Source of the DNA: DATDFB01 sp035276475
Lineage (GTDB): Bacteria > Acidobacteriota > Thermoanaerobaculia > Gp7-AA8
Direction: 5' to 3'
NCBI GenBank assembly: GCA_035276475.1
Contig: DATELQ010000055.1
Location: 11,472-75,471, forward strand
Length of the DNA stretch: 64,000 nucleotides
The position numbers were made by a program, and so were the translations under genes. The notes beneath the pieces are model-generated. The model made no database searches, was not told the origin of the DNA, and saw only the letters and a list, made by a program, of their open reading frames with translations. Positions 1-7,398 of the stretch are shown one piece after another. How positions within the stretch are numbered: position 1 is the first letter of the stretch; each line of letters starts with the position of its first letter.

Positions 1-1370
1 ACTACCGCCACGTGGAGCTCTACTACGCCGTGCCGTGCATGGGCGCGGTGCTGCACACGCTGAATCTGCGCCTCTCGCCGGAGCAGCTCGCCTTCATCGC
101 CAACGACGCCGGCGACTCGGTCATCGTCGTCGACGAGTCGCTCCTGCCGCTGCTGGAAAAGTTCCGCGCTGACGTCCGCACTCTCAAGCACGTCATCGTC
201 ATGAACGACGACGACTACGAGCGCCTGCTTGCCGCGGAGTCCGACGACTTCGTCTGGCCCGAGCTCGACGAGCGTGCGCCGGCGGCGATGTGCTACACGT
301 CGGGCACGACCGGGCATCCGAAGGGCGTGGTCTACAGCCATCGCTCGACGTTCCTGCACTCGATGTCGATGCAGCTCGCCTCGACGCTCGCCGTCACCGA
401 GTCCGACGTGCTGCTGCCGATCGTCCCGATGTTCCACGCCAACGCCTGGGGCCTGCCGTACGCCGCGGCGATGGCCGGCGCGTCGTTCATCCTCCCCGAC
501 CGCTGGATGGGCGACGCCGAGGCGATGATCGAGCTGGCCATCGACGAGAAGGCGACGTGGATCGGCGCGGTGCCGACGATCTGGGTGGCGATCCTCGCCC
601 GCCTGAACGGCCGCAAGCTGCACGTCCGCGAGGCGATGTCCGGCGGCTCGGCCGTGCCGCGCGTGCTCTTCGAGTCGCTCGACCGCGAGGGCATCCGTCT
701 CGTGCACGCCTGGGGGATGACCGAGACCTCCCCTCTCGCGACATGGTGCCAGCCGCGGAGCTGGCATGACGGAGAGTTGCTCTCGGTGCGCGTGACGCAA
801 GGTCCGCCGGTGCCGGGCGTGGAGCTGCGCATCTGCGATCTCGACAGCGGCGCGGAGCTGCCGTGGGACGGCGTGGCGTTCGGCGAGATTCAGGTGCGCG
901 GGCCGTGGGTCTGCGCCGGCTATCACAACGGCGCCGATCCGACGCGCATGACGCCCGACGGCTGGTTCCGCACCGGCGACGTGGCCTCGGTTTCGCCCGA
1001 CGGCTACGTGACGATCGTCGACCGCGCCAAGGACGTGATCAAGTCGGGCGGCGAGTGGGTGTCGTCCGTGGAGCTGGAGAACGCCATCATGGCCCATCCG
1101 AAGGTGCTCGAAGCGGCGGTGATCGGCCTCGCCCACCCGACGTGGCAGGAGCGCCCGGTCGGCTACGTCGTCCCTCGCCCGGAGTTCCGCGGCGACCTTT
1201 CCGCCGACGAGATCCTCGGGCATCTGTCACAGCACTTCATGAAGTGGTGGATCCCCGACGAGATCCGCTTCATCGACGAGGTGCCGAAGACGTCGGTCGG
1301 AAAGTTCGACAAGAAGGCGCTGCGGGCGCGCGCGGAGCCGCTGCGCGATCAGCGCGGCAGCGGCGCCTGA
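1..1370 (+). CDS. acyl-CoA synthetase (AMP-binding), 5' truncated
   Basis: The protein activates a carboxylic acid, probably a fatty acid, to its CoA thioester through an acyl-AMP intermediate. The frame is open to the left window edge, and the first residues, YRHVELYYAVPCMGAVLHT, match the interior of medium/long-chain fatty-acyl-CoA ligases, so the real start lies outside. About 455 residues are visible. The P-loop-like motif YTSGTTGHPKG is near base 295, the WGMTETSP motif near 710, the GWFRTGD motif near 960 and the C-terminal catalytic lysine region (PKTSVGKFDKKALR) near 1285. The last 22 bases overlap the convergent gene at 1349. The substrate cannot be told from sequence. Confidence 0.93.
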   Translation, partial: YRHVELYYAVPCMGAVLHTLNLRLSPEQLAFIANDAGDSVIVVDESLLPLLEKFRADVRTLKHVIVMNDDDYERLLAAESDDFVWPELDERAPAAMCYTSGTTGHPKGVVYSHRSTFLHSMSMQLASTLAVTESDVLLPIVPMFHANAWGLPYAAAMAGASFILPDRWMGDAEAMIELAIDEKATWIGAVPTIWVAILARLNGRKLHVREAMSGGSAVPRVLFESLDREGIRLVHAWGMTETSPLATWCQPRSWHDGELLSVRVTQGPPVPGVELRICDLDSGAELPWDGVAFGEIQVRGPWVCAGYHNGADPTRMTPDGWFRTGDVASVSPDGYVTIVDRAKDVIKSGGEWVSSVELENAIMAHPKVLEAAVIGLAHPTWQERPVGYVVPRPEFRGDLSADEILGHLSQHFMKWWIPDEIRFIDEVPKTSVGKFDKKALRARAEPLRDQRGSGA

Positions 1371-3676
1371 CGGATGGCCTCGATGAACGGCCGCGCCTGC
1401 GGCTCGACGCGCAGCGGCGCGGGGCGGGCCACGCTGCGCAGGAGATAGGCGTTGGCGGCCGAAAGATTTTCACGCCTTAAGTTGTAGCGCGGCGAACGGT
1501 ACTCGAGCCAGCGGTTGCGGTCGGTGTTGACCGGCGCGTTCGCGGCGGCGAGCAAGCGCGGCACGTCGTCCTCCGATAACAAACGATCGCGCAGCACGAG
1601 GCGCATCATCGACGGGCCGACGGCGTCGAGGCCGCGGCGCAACGCCTCGGCGCGCAGCACCTGCGGCTCCGTCGTGGCCACGACGACGCCTTGCTCGCCG
1701 ACGACCCAGAAGCTGACGTACGGAAAGACGCTGCGCACGCTGCCGATCGCCGAGGCCAGCTCGTACGCGGTGAGGTGGTGCATCTGCAGCCACTGCTGCA
1801 TCACGCCGTGCGGCTTCAGCCGCGCCGCGGCGGCGCGATAGAAGTCGCGGCTGTAGAGGTTCGTCGCGCCGGCGAACCACATGCTGCTGATCTCCATCGT
1901 GATCATGTCGTATTGCCGGTCGTGGAGCTGCAGCACGTTGCGGCCGTCCTCGACGAGGGTGCGGACGTTGGGGTGCTCGAGCACGCGGCCGTTGACGTGC
2001 GGGAACCACTCGCGCGCCGCGGCCACCATGCCCGGCGCGATCTCGGCGACGTCGATGCGGGAAAAACCGAGGCGGTGCACGACGCTGGCGGAGTGCCCGG
2101 TGCCGAGGCCGATGACCAAGGCGTCGTCGAAGTGGACGACGTGCAGTGCCGGGACAAGGGCGAAGCCGCTCTGAGCGACGACTTCGCCGCTGTCGTTGCC
2201 CTGAAATTTGCCGTTGGTGAGGAGGACGCGCATCGCGCCGTTTTGCACGACCGTCGTGACGCCGCCGGCGGCGTCTTCGTGAAAGAAGAGCAGACGCGAG
2301 TCGGGACGGACGAACGCCGGTGAGAAGTAGACGTTCTCCCCCGAGGTGAGCCGCAGATGGTCCCAATGCGGCGCGAGACCGGCCAGGAGCAGCGTGAGGA
2401 GGGCGAAGACGAGGCCGACGGCGCGGCGCTGCGGCGCGCCGGCGATGAAGGCGGCGGCGCCGGCGAGCGCGTAGACGATGGCGATGGCCAGGAGCGACGC
2501 CTCCGAGCCGACGCGCGGGATGAAGACGAAGGCGGCGACGAGTGCCCCCGCGCAACAGCCGACGGCGTTCGCCGCGGTCATGGCGCCCGCGGTCCTCCCC
2601 TGCTCGGCGAGCGGAAACTCGCGCAGGCGGAAGAGCATCGGCAGCACGCTGCCGAGGACGAGGGAGACCGGCGCGACGAGGACGAAGGCGATGAGCGTCC
2701 GCAGCGTCTCCGCCGCGGCGAACGAGCGCAGCCCGCCGCCGAGCGTCGTGAAGAGATGCGGCACGTGCGGCCACGCCGTTTGCTGCAGCGCGAGGAGCGC
2801 CCCGCCGGCGATGAAGGCGAACGCCGGCAGGGCCAGCGGGATGGCGTCGTCGCCGCGCGCCAGGCGCGAGGCGACGGTGCTGCCGATGAACAGCCCGCCC
2901 AGAACGGCGAAGAGCATCGCCGCGAAGGCGTAGACGCTGTTGCCGCAGACGGTGGCGATGAGGTGCGTCCAAACGACTTCGAGGGCGAAGAAGAGGAGGC
3001 CGGAGGCGAAGGCGGCCACGATGAGCAAACGGGCTCGCGGCTGCAGGCTTTCGCCGGGCTCTTGGCTCTCCACTCTCAGCTCTCGGGCCCTGCCGCCCGG
3101 CCATGCGACCGCGGCAACGGCGAGATCGATGCAGCCCGCCAGCAGCAATCCCTTGTCGAGTCCCACCGTCGCGAAGACGGCGTACGGCGCCGCGCCGGCG
3201 GCGATCGTCGCGCCGAGGAGATTCAGCGCGTAGAAGCACGTCACCGCGCGGCGGTCGCCGGCGATGAAGTCGACCATCGCCGGGAACGTCGCCCCCATCA
3301 GGATCGTCGGCGGGAGGATCCACGCCGAGGCGACGAGGAGGCGCGCCGCCTCGAGCGCCGCGAAGTTGTCCGCGGAGGCGCGGAGCAGCGGGAGGAACGC
3401 CGCCGTCAGATGCTCGAAGGCGAGATAGAGCATCAGCGCCCACAGTCCGACGCCGAGCTCGAGGGTCGCGTAGACGCGCAGCGGCGCCGCGCGGCGGAGG
3501 AAGCGATAGGCCCAGCCGCCGATGGTCAGCCCGGCGAAGTAGATGGAGAGCACCGCGGCGGCGGCGTGCACCGTCGTGCCGAGGAGCGGCTCGAGGAGCT
3601 TCTCGAAGGCCTGCTCGGCCATCAGCGCCGACGCGCCGGTGAGGATGAAGAGGATTCCGGCGGTCCGGCGCTGCAT
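1349..3676 (-). CDS. polytopic membrane protein fused to spermidine-synthase-like domain
   Basis: This 775-residue protein has about 450 N-terminal residues of hydrophobic segments resembling a transporter-like membrane domain. A C-terminal Rossmann methyltransferase-like domain of the spermidine synthase family follows; VIGLGTGHSASVV is its nucleotide-binding glycine motif and a DGRNVL segment lies after it. Such fusions are common in Acidobacteriota and other phyla, but their reaction is not established, and true polyamine synthesis is doubtful. ATG at 3676 overlaps the stop of the upstream GNAT gene by one base (TGATG), so the two are probably co-translated. An in-frame run of 7-base repeats (3056-3083) encodes part of a linker between membrane segments. 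Confidence 0.85.
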   Translation of the reverse strand: MQRRTAGILFILTGASALMAEQAFEKLLEPLLGTTVHAAAAVLSIYFAGLTIGGWAYRFLRRAAPLRVYATLELGVGLWALMLYLAFEHLTAAFLPLLRASADNFAALEAARLLVASAWILPPTILMGATFPAMVDFIAGDRRAVTCFYALNLLGATIAAGAAPYAVFATVGLDKGLLLAGCIDLAVAAVAWPGGRARELRVESQEPGESLQPRARLLIVAAFASGLLFFALEVVWTHLIATVCGNSVYAFAAMLFAVLGGLFIGSTVASRLARGDDAIPLALPAFAFIAGGALLALQQTAWPHVPHLFTTLGGGLRSFAAAETLRTLIAFVLVAPVSLVLGSVLPMLFRLREFPLAEQGRTAGAMTAANAVGCCAGALVAAFVFIPRVGSEASLLAIAIVYALAGAAAFIAGAPQRRAVGLVFALLTLLLAGLAPHWDHLRLTSGENVYFSPAFVRPDSRLLFFHEDAAGGVTTVVQNGAMRVLLTNGKFQGNDSGEVVAQSGFALVPALHVVHFDDALVIGLGTGHSASVVHRLGFSRIDVAEIAPGMVAAAREWFPHVNGRVLEHPNVRTLVEDGRNVLQLHDRQYDMITMEISSMWFAGATNLYSRDFYRAAAARLKPHGVMQQWLQMHHLTAYELASAIGSVRSVFPYVSFWVVGEQGVVVATTEPQVLRAEALRRGLDAVGPSMMRLVLRDRLLSEDDVPRLLAAANAPVNTDRNRWLEYRSPRYNLRRENLSAANAYLLRSVARPAPLRVEPQARPFIEAIRQAPLPR
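3056..3083 (-). repeat. heptamer-phased direct repeat inside a gene
   Basis: Four consecutive 7-base units share the core NNNCTCT on the plus strand (AGAGNNN on the coding strand). They are read in frame as part of a hydrophilic linker (RVESQEPGES) in the membrane/spermidine-synthase-like protein. No inverted arm is visible. The 7-base phase is the property shared with the hairpin loci at 10672, 28173, 37657, 44147 and 62646, so this is grouped with them by inference. Confidence 0.55.
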
Positions 3677-4095
3677 CAGAGAGTCTTTCGGAAGCGAATG
3701 CCGCTCCGCGTGAAGCCGATGCCTTCGTAGAACGCGTGGGCGTCGGCGCGATGCAGCGCCGAGCCGACGTTCACGCGCGCGCAGCCGCGTTCGCGCGCGA
3801 AGTCGAGGAGGTCGTCGACGAGCGCGCGGCCGACGCCGCGGCGGCGCGCTTGCTTACTGACGACGAGCGCGGTGATGAACCCGATCGGCTCGTCGTGCTC
3901 GAGGCCGGGATGGACTTGCAGCGAGCCGACACCCAAGATCGCGTCGCCGTCGGCAAAGACGCGGACGCGGAAGTCGTCGCGTGCGATGAGCGTCTTGATG
4001 CGCGTGCGCGCCTGCGCTTCTTTCGTCGGATATCCGAGCTCGCCCAGGAGCGCGGCGACCTGCGCGGCGTCAGCGGGCGCGGCGTCGCGGATCAC
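3676..4095 (-). CDS. GNAT family N-acetyltransferase
   Basis: This is a 139-residue single-domain GNAT. The acetyl-CoA binding motif is visible as SKQARRRGVGRALVDDLL, and the C-terminal HRADAHAFYEGIGFTRS segment is typical of the fold. The frame extends further upstream, but that extension is arginine-rich shadow of parB. The GTG at 4095 overlaps the parB stop as GTGA, and translation from it begins VIRDAAPADAAQVA, a normal GNAT N-terminus. The substrate is unknown. Its place after parA-parB suggests co-transcription rather than a role in chromosome segregation. Confidence 0.88.
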   Translation of the reverse strand: MIRDAAPADAAQVAALLGELGYPTKEAQARTRIKTLIARDDFRVRVFADGDAILGVGSLQVHPGLEHDEPIGFITALVVSKQARRRGVGRALVDDLLDFARERGCARVNVGSALHRADAHAFYEGIGFTRSGIRFRKTL

Positions 4096-4922
4096 GCTTC
4101 CGACTCGAGCCGCCGGAGCAGCTCGCGCAGCGCGTCGACGATCTCGCCCTTCTCGACGTTCGCCTTGCGGAACGCCAGGTTCACGCTGAACGGCAGCGAC
4201 TTGTCCTTCACCTGCCAGACGAAGTTCTTCGGCCGCCCGGCAGTCTTCTTCGGCGCGGCGGTCTGCTTGCGCACGTCGTCGCGCGTCAGCTCGCCGGCGG
4301 CGACGCTGCGGACGATTGTCTCCATCGCCTCCTCGTCGCCGGCGCGGGCGATCTGCACGAGCACCGACTTGTTCGAGATCCCGGCCTCGCGGCACATGGC
4401 CCGGATGCGGTCGGGGATGTCGTTGATCAGCAGCGTCTCCGTCACGGTCGTGCGCGACTTCCCGATCACCGTGGAGATGCGCTCGTGCGTGTAGCCGAAG
4501 CGCTGCTGCAGCAGGAGCAGCCCCTCGGCTTCTTCGAACGGCGTTAGGTCCTTGCGCTGGATGTTCTCGATGAGCGCGATCTCGAGGGTCTCTTTGTCGT
4601 CGGCGTCGAGCTCGATGGCCGGGATCTCGTCGAGCCCTGCCAGCGTGGCCGCGCGGTACCGCCGCTCGCCGGAGATGATCTGGTAGCGGCTCGGCGCGAT
4701 CTGGCGCACGAGGATCGGCTCGAGGACGCCTTTCTCGCGGATCGACGCCGCTAGCTCCTCGATGTTGCCGAGAGACGTGCGCGGCTGCTCCGCGTTCGGC
4801 TCGATGAGCTGGAGCGGGATCATCGATCCGATGTGCCGCCCCGACCGGCGCGTCAGCTCTTCGACGAAGTGCGCATCGTGGCGCATGCTGGCGCGCTCGG
4901 GAAGTCCTCGTTTCATGGCCAT
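4092..4922 (-). CDS. parB: chromosome partitioning protein ParB
   Basis: ParB is the centromere-binding CTPase of the ParABS chromosome segregation system. This 276-residue protein has the N-terminal PLQLIEPNAEQPRTSL segment, the CTP/arginine patch (ISGERRYRAA near residue 85), the ENIQRKDLTPFEEA motif and a central helix-turn-helix (GYTHERISTVIGKSRTTVTE). A C-terminal dimerisation region follows. ATG at 4922 lies one base after the parA stop, so the pair is translationally coupled. No canonical parS palindrome (GTTTCACGTGAAAC type) was found in this window. The C-terminus overlaps the GNAT start by four bases. Confidence 0.96.
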   Translation of the reverse strand: MAMKRGLPERASMRHDAHFVEELTRRSGRHIGSMIPLQLIEPNAEQPRTSLGNIEELAASIREKGVLEPILVRQIAPSRYQIISGERRYRAATLAGLDEIPAIELDADDKETLEIALIENIQRKDLTPFEEAEGLLLLQQRFGYTHERISTVIGKSRTTVTETLLINDIPDRIRAMCREAGISNKSVLVQIARAGDEEAMETIVRSVAAGELTRDDVRKQTAAPKKTAGRPKNFVWQVKDKSLPFSVNLAFRKANVEKGEIVDALRELLRRLESEA

Positions 4923-4923
4923 C

Positions 4924-5679
4924 TCATACCCTCGACAGGATCTCTTCGGACAGCGAGTAGTACTCCATCGCCCCGCTCGAGCGCGGCGCGAAGGTGAAGA
5001 TCGACTCCTTGTAGGCCGGACTCTCCTCCAGGCGAATCGACTTGGTGATGACGGTGTTGAAGAGGCGCTCGCCGAAGACCTGCCCGATCTGCTCGTGGAT
5101 GTCGCGCGCCAGCGTGGTGCGCTTGTCGTGCATGGTGATGACGACCCCTAGGAGCTGGAGATTCGGATTCGGCCGGGCCTTGATCTTCTCGATGGTCTCG
5201 AGGAGGTCGTCCGTCCCCTCCAGCGCAAAGTACGACGACTGGATCGGCACGAGGACGTGCGTCGAGGCCACGAGGGCGTTGACGGTGATCATGCCGAGCG
5301 TCGGCGGCGTGTCGATGAAGATGTAGTCGTACTCGTTGGCCGCGTCCTTCATCTTGTCCTTGAGCCGAAACGGCCCGTCGAGCTCCCCGATGAGCTTCGA
5401 CTCGAGCTTGGCCAGCGCAATCTTCGACGGCGCCACCCAGAGGTTCGGAAGCGGGGTCGGGACGATGACGTCGGGGAAGGAGAGCTCCTCACTCACCAGA
5501 ACGTCGAACATCGACTTCGTCACCGAGCGGGGATCGATGTACGACATCGTGGAGTTCGCCTGCGGATCGAGGTCGATGAGGAGGGTTTTGAAGCCTTTGT
5601 TGGCGACCGCGGCGGAGAGGTTGATGGCGGTGGTGGTCTTGCCGACTCCACCCTTTTGATTGGCGACGGTGATGATCAA
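4924..5679 (-). CDS. parA: chromosome partitioning ATPase ParA/Soj
   Basis: This deviant Walker ATPase of 251 residues partners ParB in chromosome segregation. The deviant Walker A motif KGGVGKTT is at residues 9-16, Walker A' DLDPQANST near 37 and Walker B YIFIDTPP near 120. The start is a TTG at 5679: no ATG or GTG is available in frame, and translation from it gives MIITVANQKGG, the canonical N-terminus. A TAAAAT -10-like box ends eight bases before the TTG, which suggests a leaderless mRNA. Inverted repeats lie just upstream (5701-5852). Confidence 0.96.
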   Translation of the reverse strand: MIITVANQKGGVGKTTTAINLSAAVANKGFKTLLIDLDPQANSTMSYIDPRSVTKSMFDVLVSEELSFPDVIVPTPLPNLWVAPSKIALAKLESKLIGELDGPFRLKDKMKDAANEYDYIFIDTPPTLGMITVNALVASTHVLVPIQSSYFALEGTDDLLETIEKIKARPNPNLQLLGVVITMHDKRTTLARDIHEQIGQVFGERLFNTVITKSIRLEESPAYKESIFTFAPRSSGAMEYYSLSEEILSRV

Positions 5680-5687
5680 GCCACGCG

Positions 5688-5693
5688 ATTTTA
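5688..5693 (-). promoter_or_regulatory. -10 box of parAB (leaderless)
   Basis: TAAAAT read on the minus strand ends eight bases before the parA TTG start, with no Shine-Dalgarno sequence between. A sigma-70-type start about seven bases downstream would place the 5' end at the start codon. No convincing -35 box was found; the expected position is occupied by an inverted repeat. Confidence 0.5.
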
Positions 5694-5700
5694 CATCGCG

Positions 5701-5852
5701 CGGCTCGCCGCGAACGAGCCGACGCTACGCGCGGCTCATCGTCGGCGCCCGAAAAACTGCGGTTAGTGCGGACCGCAACACTTGCGCGGTGTGGGAGAAG
5801 CCATGCAGGTTGGTTCGCCGTCGCTGAGCCGCGCGCGAAGCGCGTCGGCTCG
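5701..5852. repeat. palindromic elements upstream of parA
   Basis: The parA upstream gap carries repeated CGGCTCG/CGAGCCG words. 5701-5721 is CGGCTCG, seven bases, CGAGCCG. GAGCCG at 5716 also pairs with CGGCTC at 5736. 5826-5851 is a second palindrome, GAGCCG and CGGCTC enclosing a CGCGC/GCGCG inner stem. They could be REP-like elements, an operator or a non-canonical partition site; the sequence does not decide. Confidence 0.45.
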
Positions 5853-5865
5853 TGCACGGCAGATA

Positions 5866-5888
5866 TCGCGGCCCCAAAGGGCCCGCGA
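5866..5888 (-). terminator. hairpin just after the DUF151 gene
   Basis: Read on the minus strand, TCGCGG and CCGCGA enclose an inner GCCC/GGGG stem and a TTT loop immediately downstream of the TGA at 5891. There is no U tract, so it resembles an intrinsic terminator only in position and stem; it could also protect the mRNA 3' end. Confidence 0.4.
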
Positions 5889-5890
5889 CA

Positions 5891-6382
5891 TCACATTTTC
5901 CATTTTCCAAGATCTTCGGTATCCAGTTGCTCGAACAGCTTCTTCGTCTTCTCGTCCACGTCCTCGCTGTCCGGCGTGATCGTCTGGGCCTGCTCCAGCA
6001 CCGCCTGGGCCACAAAGATCGGGGCCTCCACCCGCAGCGCCAGGGCGATGGCGTCGCTGGGCCTCGCGTCGAGCTCCAGCGTCCGCTGCCCGGCGATCAG
6101 GCGGATCTGGGCGAAGAACGTCGAGTCGCGCAGGTCGTTGATCACCACGCGGGTCACGCGGCCGTCGAGCTCCGCGATCATGTTCTTGAGGAGGTCGTGC
6201 GTCATCGGGCGGGGCGTGGTCACGTTCTCGAGCTGCAGAGCGATCGCGTTCGCTTCGAAAATCCCGACCCAGATTGGCAGGAAGAACTTCTCCTCCTCGT
6301 CCTTGAGCACCACGATCGGCGAGTTCGAGACAGGGTCGAGCATCAGCCCTTTGATACTCATCGGAACCAGTGCTGTGCTCAT
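5891..6382 (-). CDS. bifunctional nuclease family protein (DUF151)
   Basis: This 163-residue protein is of the DUF151/BFN family, small proteins for which DNase and RNase activity has been reported in plant members. The family core is clear: LPIWVGIFEANAIALQLE, then RPMTHDLLKNMIAEL, then DARPSDAIALALRVEAPIFV. The C-terminus is acidic and charged. The ATG at 6382 was chosen because an AAGGAG ribosome site lies seven bases before it; a longer reading to 6403 has none. It follows the lysR gene by 31 bases, so they may be co-transcribed. Its cellular role in bacteria is not established. Confidence 0.9.
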   Translation of the reverse strand: MSTALVPMSIKGLMLDPVSNSPIVVLKDEEEKFFLPIWVGIFEANAIALQLENVTTPRPMTHDLLKNMIAELDGRVTRVVINDLRDSTFFAQIRLIAGQRTLELDARPSDAIALALRVEAPIFVAQAVLEQAQTITPDSEDVDEKTKKLFEQLDTEDLGKWKM

Positions 6383-6413
6383 GCGAGCTCCTTTGTACCA
6401 CATCCGCCAGGAT

Positions 6414-7331
6414 TTACTGCCGCTGCAGCATCTCCCGCAGCCAGGCCTGCGCGGGATCGCTCTGCGTCCGCTGGTGCCACAACATCGTGATGGCGATCTC
6501 GGGCATCGGCAGCGGCGACCGGAACACGCGCAGCCCCCGCCCCACCGCCTCGGCGCGGGCCACGCGCTCGGGCACCAGCGCCACGCAATCGCTCGTCTCC
6601 ACCACCCGCGGCAGCATCAGCATGTGCGGCACCGTCACGGCCACGCGCCGCGCCAGATTCCGGGCAGCCAGCAGCGTGTCCGTCATCCCAGTGCGCTCGC
6701 CGCGCGGGTACATCACCCGCGCGTGCGGCAGGGAGAGAAACGTGCGCATGTCCATCCGCCCGCGAACGCGCGGATGCCGCTTGCGGACGATGCAGACGAA
6801 CCGGTCCGTGGCCAGCTTCCGGGACATGAGCTGCGACGAGAACGTCGTCTCCGGGAAGAGGCCGATGGCCAGCTCCGCCTCGCCGCTCTGCAGCGACTCG
6901 ACCGGCGGCTCGAACAAATTTCCGGTGCGCAGCGTGCGGATCGCCGCCTGCGGCGCCCTGGCCAGGATCCGCGGAATGAGCGGCGCCAGAAACGCGAACT
7001 CGACGTAGTCGTTCGTCACGATCCGGAACTCGTGCCGCGCCGTGCGTGCGTCGAACGGCGGCGCCTGCTCGAGGGCCAGCCGCAGCTGCGCGAGCGCCGC
7101 GGAGATCGGGTCCATGAGATGACGGGCGCGGGGCGTCGGCTGCATCCGCCCGCCGCGCCGCACGAAGAGCGCGTCGCCCGTCAGCCGCCGCAGGCGGCTC
7201 AACGCGCCGCTCACTGCCGGCTGACTCAGTCCCACCTTGTCGGCGGCGCGGGTGACGTTCTGCTCGCGCGCCAGCGCCTCGAACACCAGAAGCAGATTGA
7301 GGTCGAGCGACTCCAGCTTCACGCTATCCAT
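6414..7331 (-). CDS. LysR-type transcriptional regulator
   Basis: The 305-residue protein has an N-terminal winged helix-turn-helix (residues about 8-67, with NVTRAADKVGLSQPAVSGALSRLR) and a C-terminal periplasmic-binding-like effector domain (about 95-300). It resembles the NodD/LinR-like branch of LysR regulators in the LDLNLLLVFEAL start. It is divergent from the S9 peptidase gene, 67 bases apart, so autoregulation and control of that peptidase are the obvious guesses. A perfect GTACGCGTAC palindrome lies in the gap. A TACTAT box ends seven bases before the ATG. The effector is unknown. Confidence 0.92.
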   Translation of the reverse strand: MDSVKLESLDLNLLLVFEALAREQNVTRAADKVGLSQPAVSGALSRLRRLTGDALFVRRGGRMQPTPRARHLMDPISAALAQLRLALEQAPPFDARTARHEFRIVTNDYVEFAFLAPLIPRILARAPQAAIRTLRTGNLFEPPVESLQSGEAELAIGLFPETTFSSQLMSRKLATDRFVCIVRKRHPRVRGRMDMRTFLSLPHARVMYPRGERTGMTDTLLAARNLARRVAVTVPHMLMLPRVVETSDCVALVPERVARAEAVGRGLRVFRSPLPMPEIAITMLWHQRTQSDPAQAWLREMLQRQ

Positions 7332-7338
7332 ACAGCCG

Positions 7339-7351
7339 ATAGTACGCGTAC
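7339..7351. promoter_or_regulatory. lysR -10 box and palindrome in lysR/peptidase gap
   Basis: TACTAT (minus strand, 7344-7339) sits seven bases before the lysR ATG. The perfect palindrome GTACGCGTAC (7342-7351) overlaps it and is a plausible autoregulatory operator. On the plus strand, TACTTT at 7386-7391 lies seven bases before the peptidase ATG. Confidence 0.45.
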
Positions 7352-7398
7352 GAACAATCGATGAACATGATGCGGCGGGTGGAGCTACTTTTTACGGT

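Noticed and set aside
2357..3730. Long plus-strand reading frame of 457 codons
   Set aside because: It is antisense to the membrane/spermidine-synthase-like gene; the product is a low-complexity Glu/Arg/Gly protein typical of shadow frames in GC-rich DNA.
4096..4395. N-terminal extension of the GNAT gene
   Set aside because: The extra 100 residues are arginine-rich antisense-frame translation of parB; the GTGA-coupled start at 4095 gives a normal GNAT.
4924..5890. Canonical parS site near parAB
   Set aside because: No GTTTCACGTGAAAC-like palindrome was found; the palindromes present have an unrelated CGGCTCG core.
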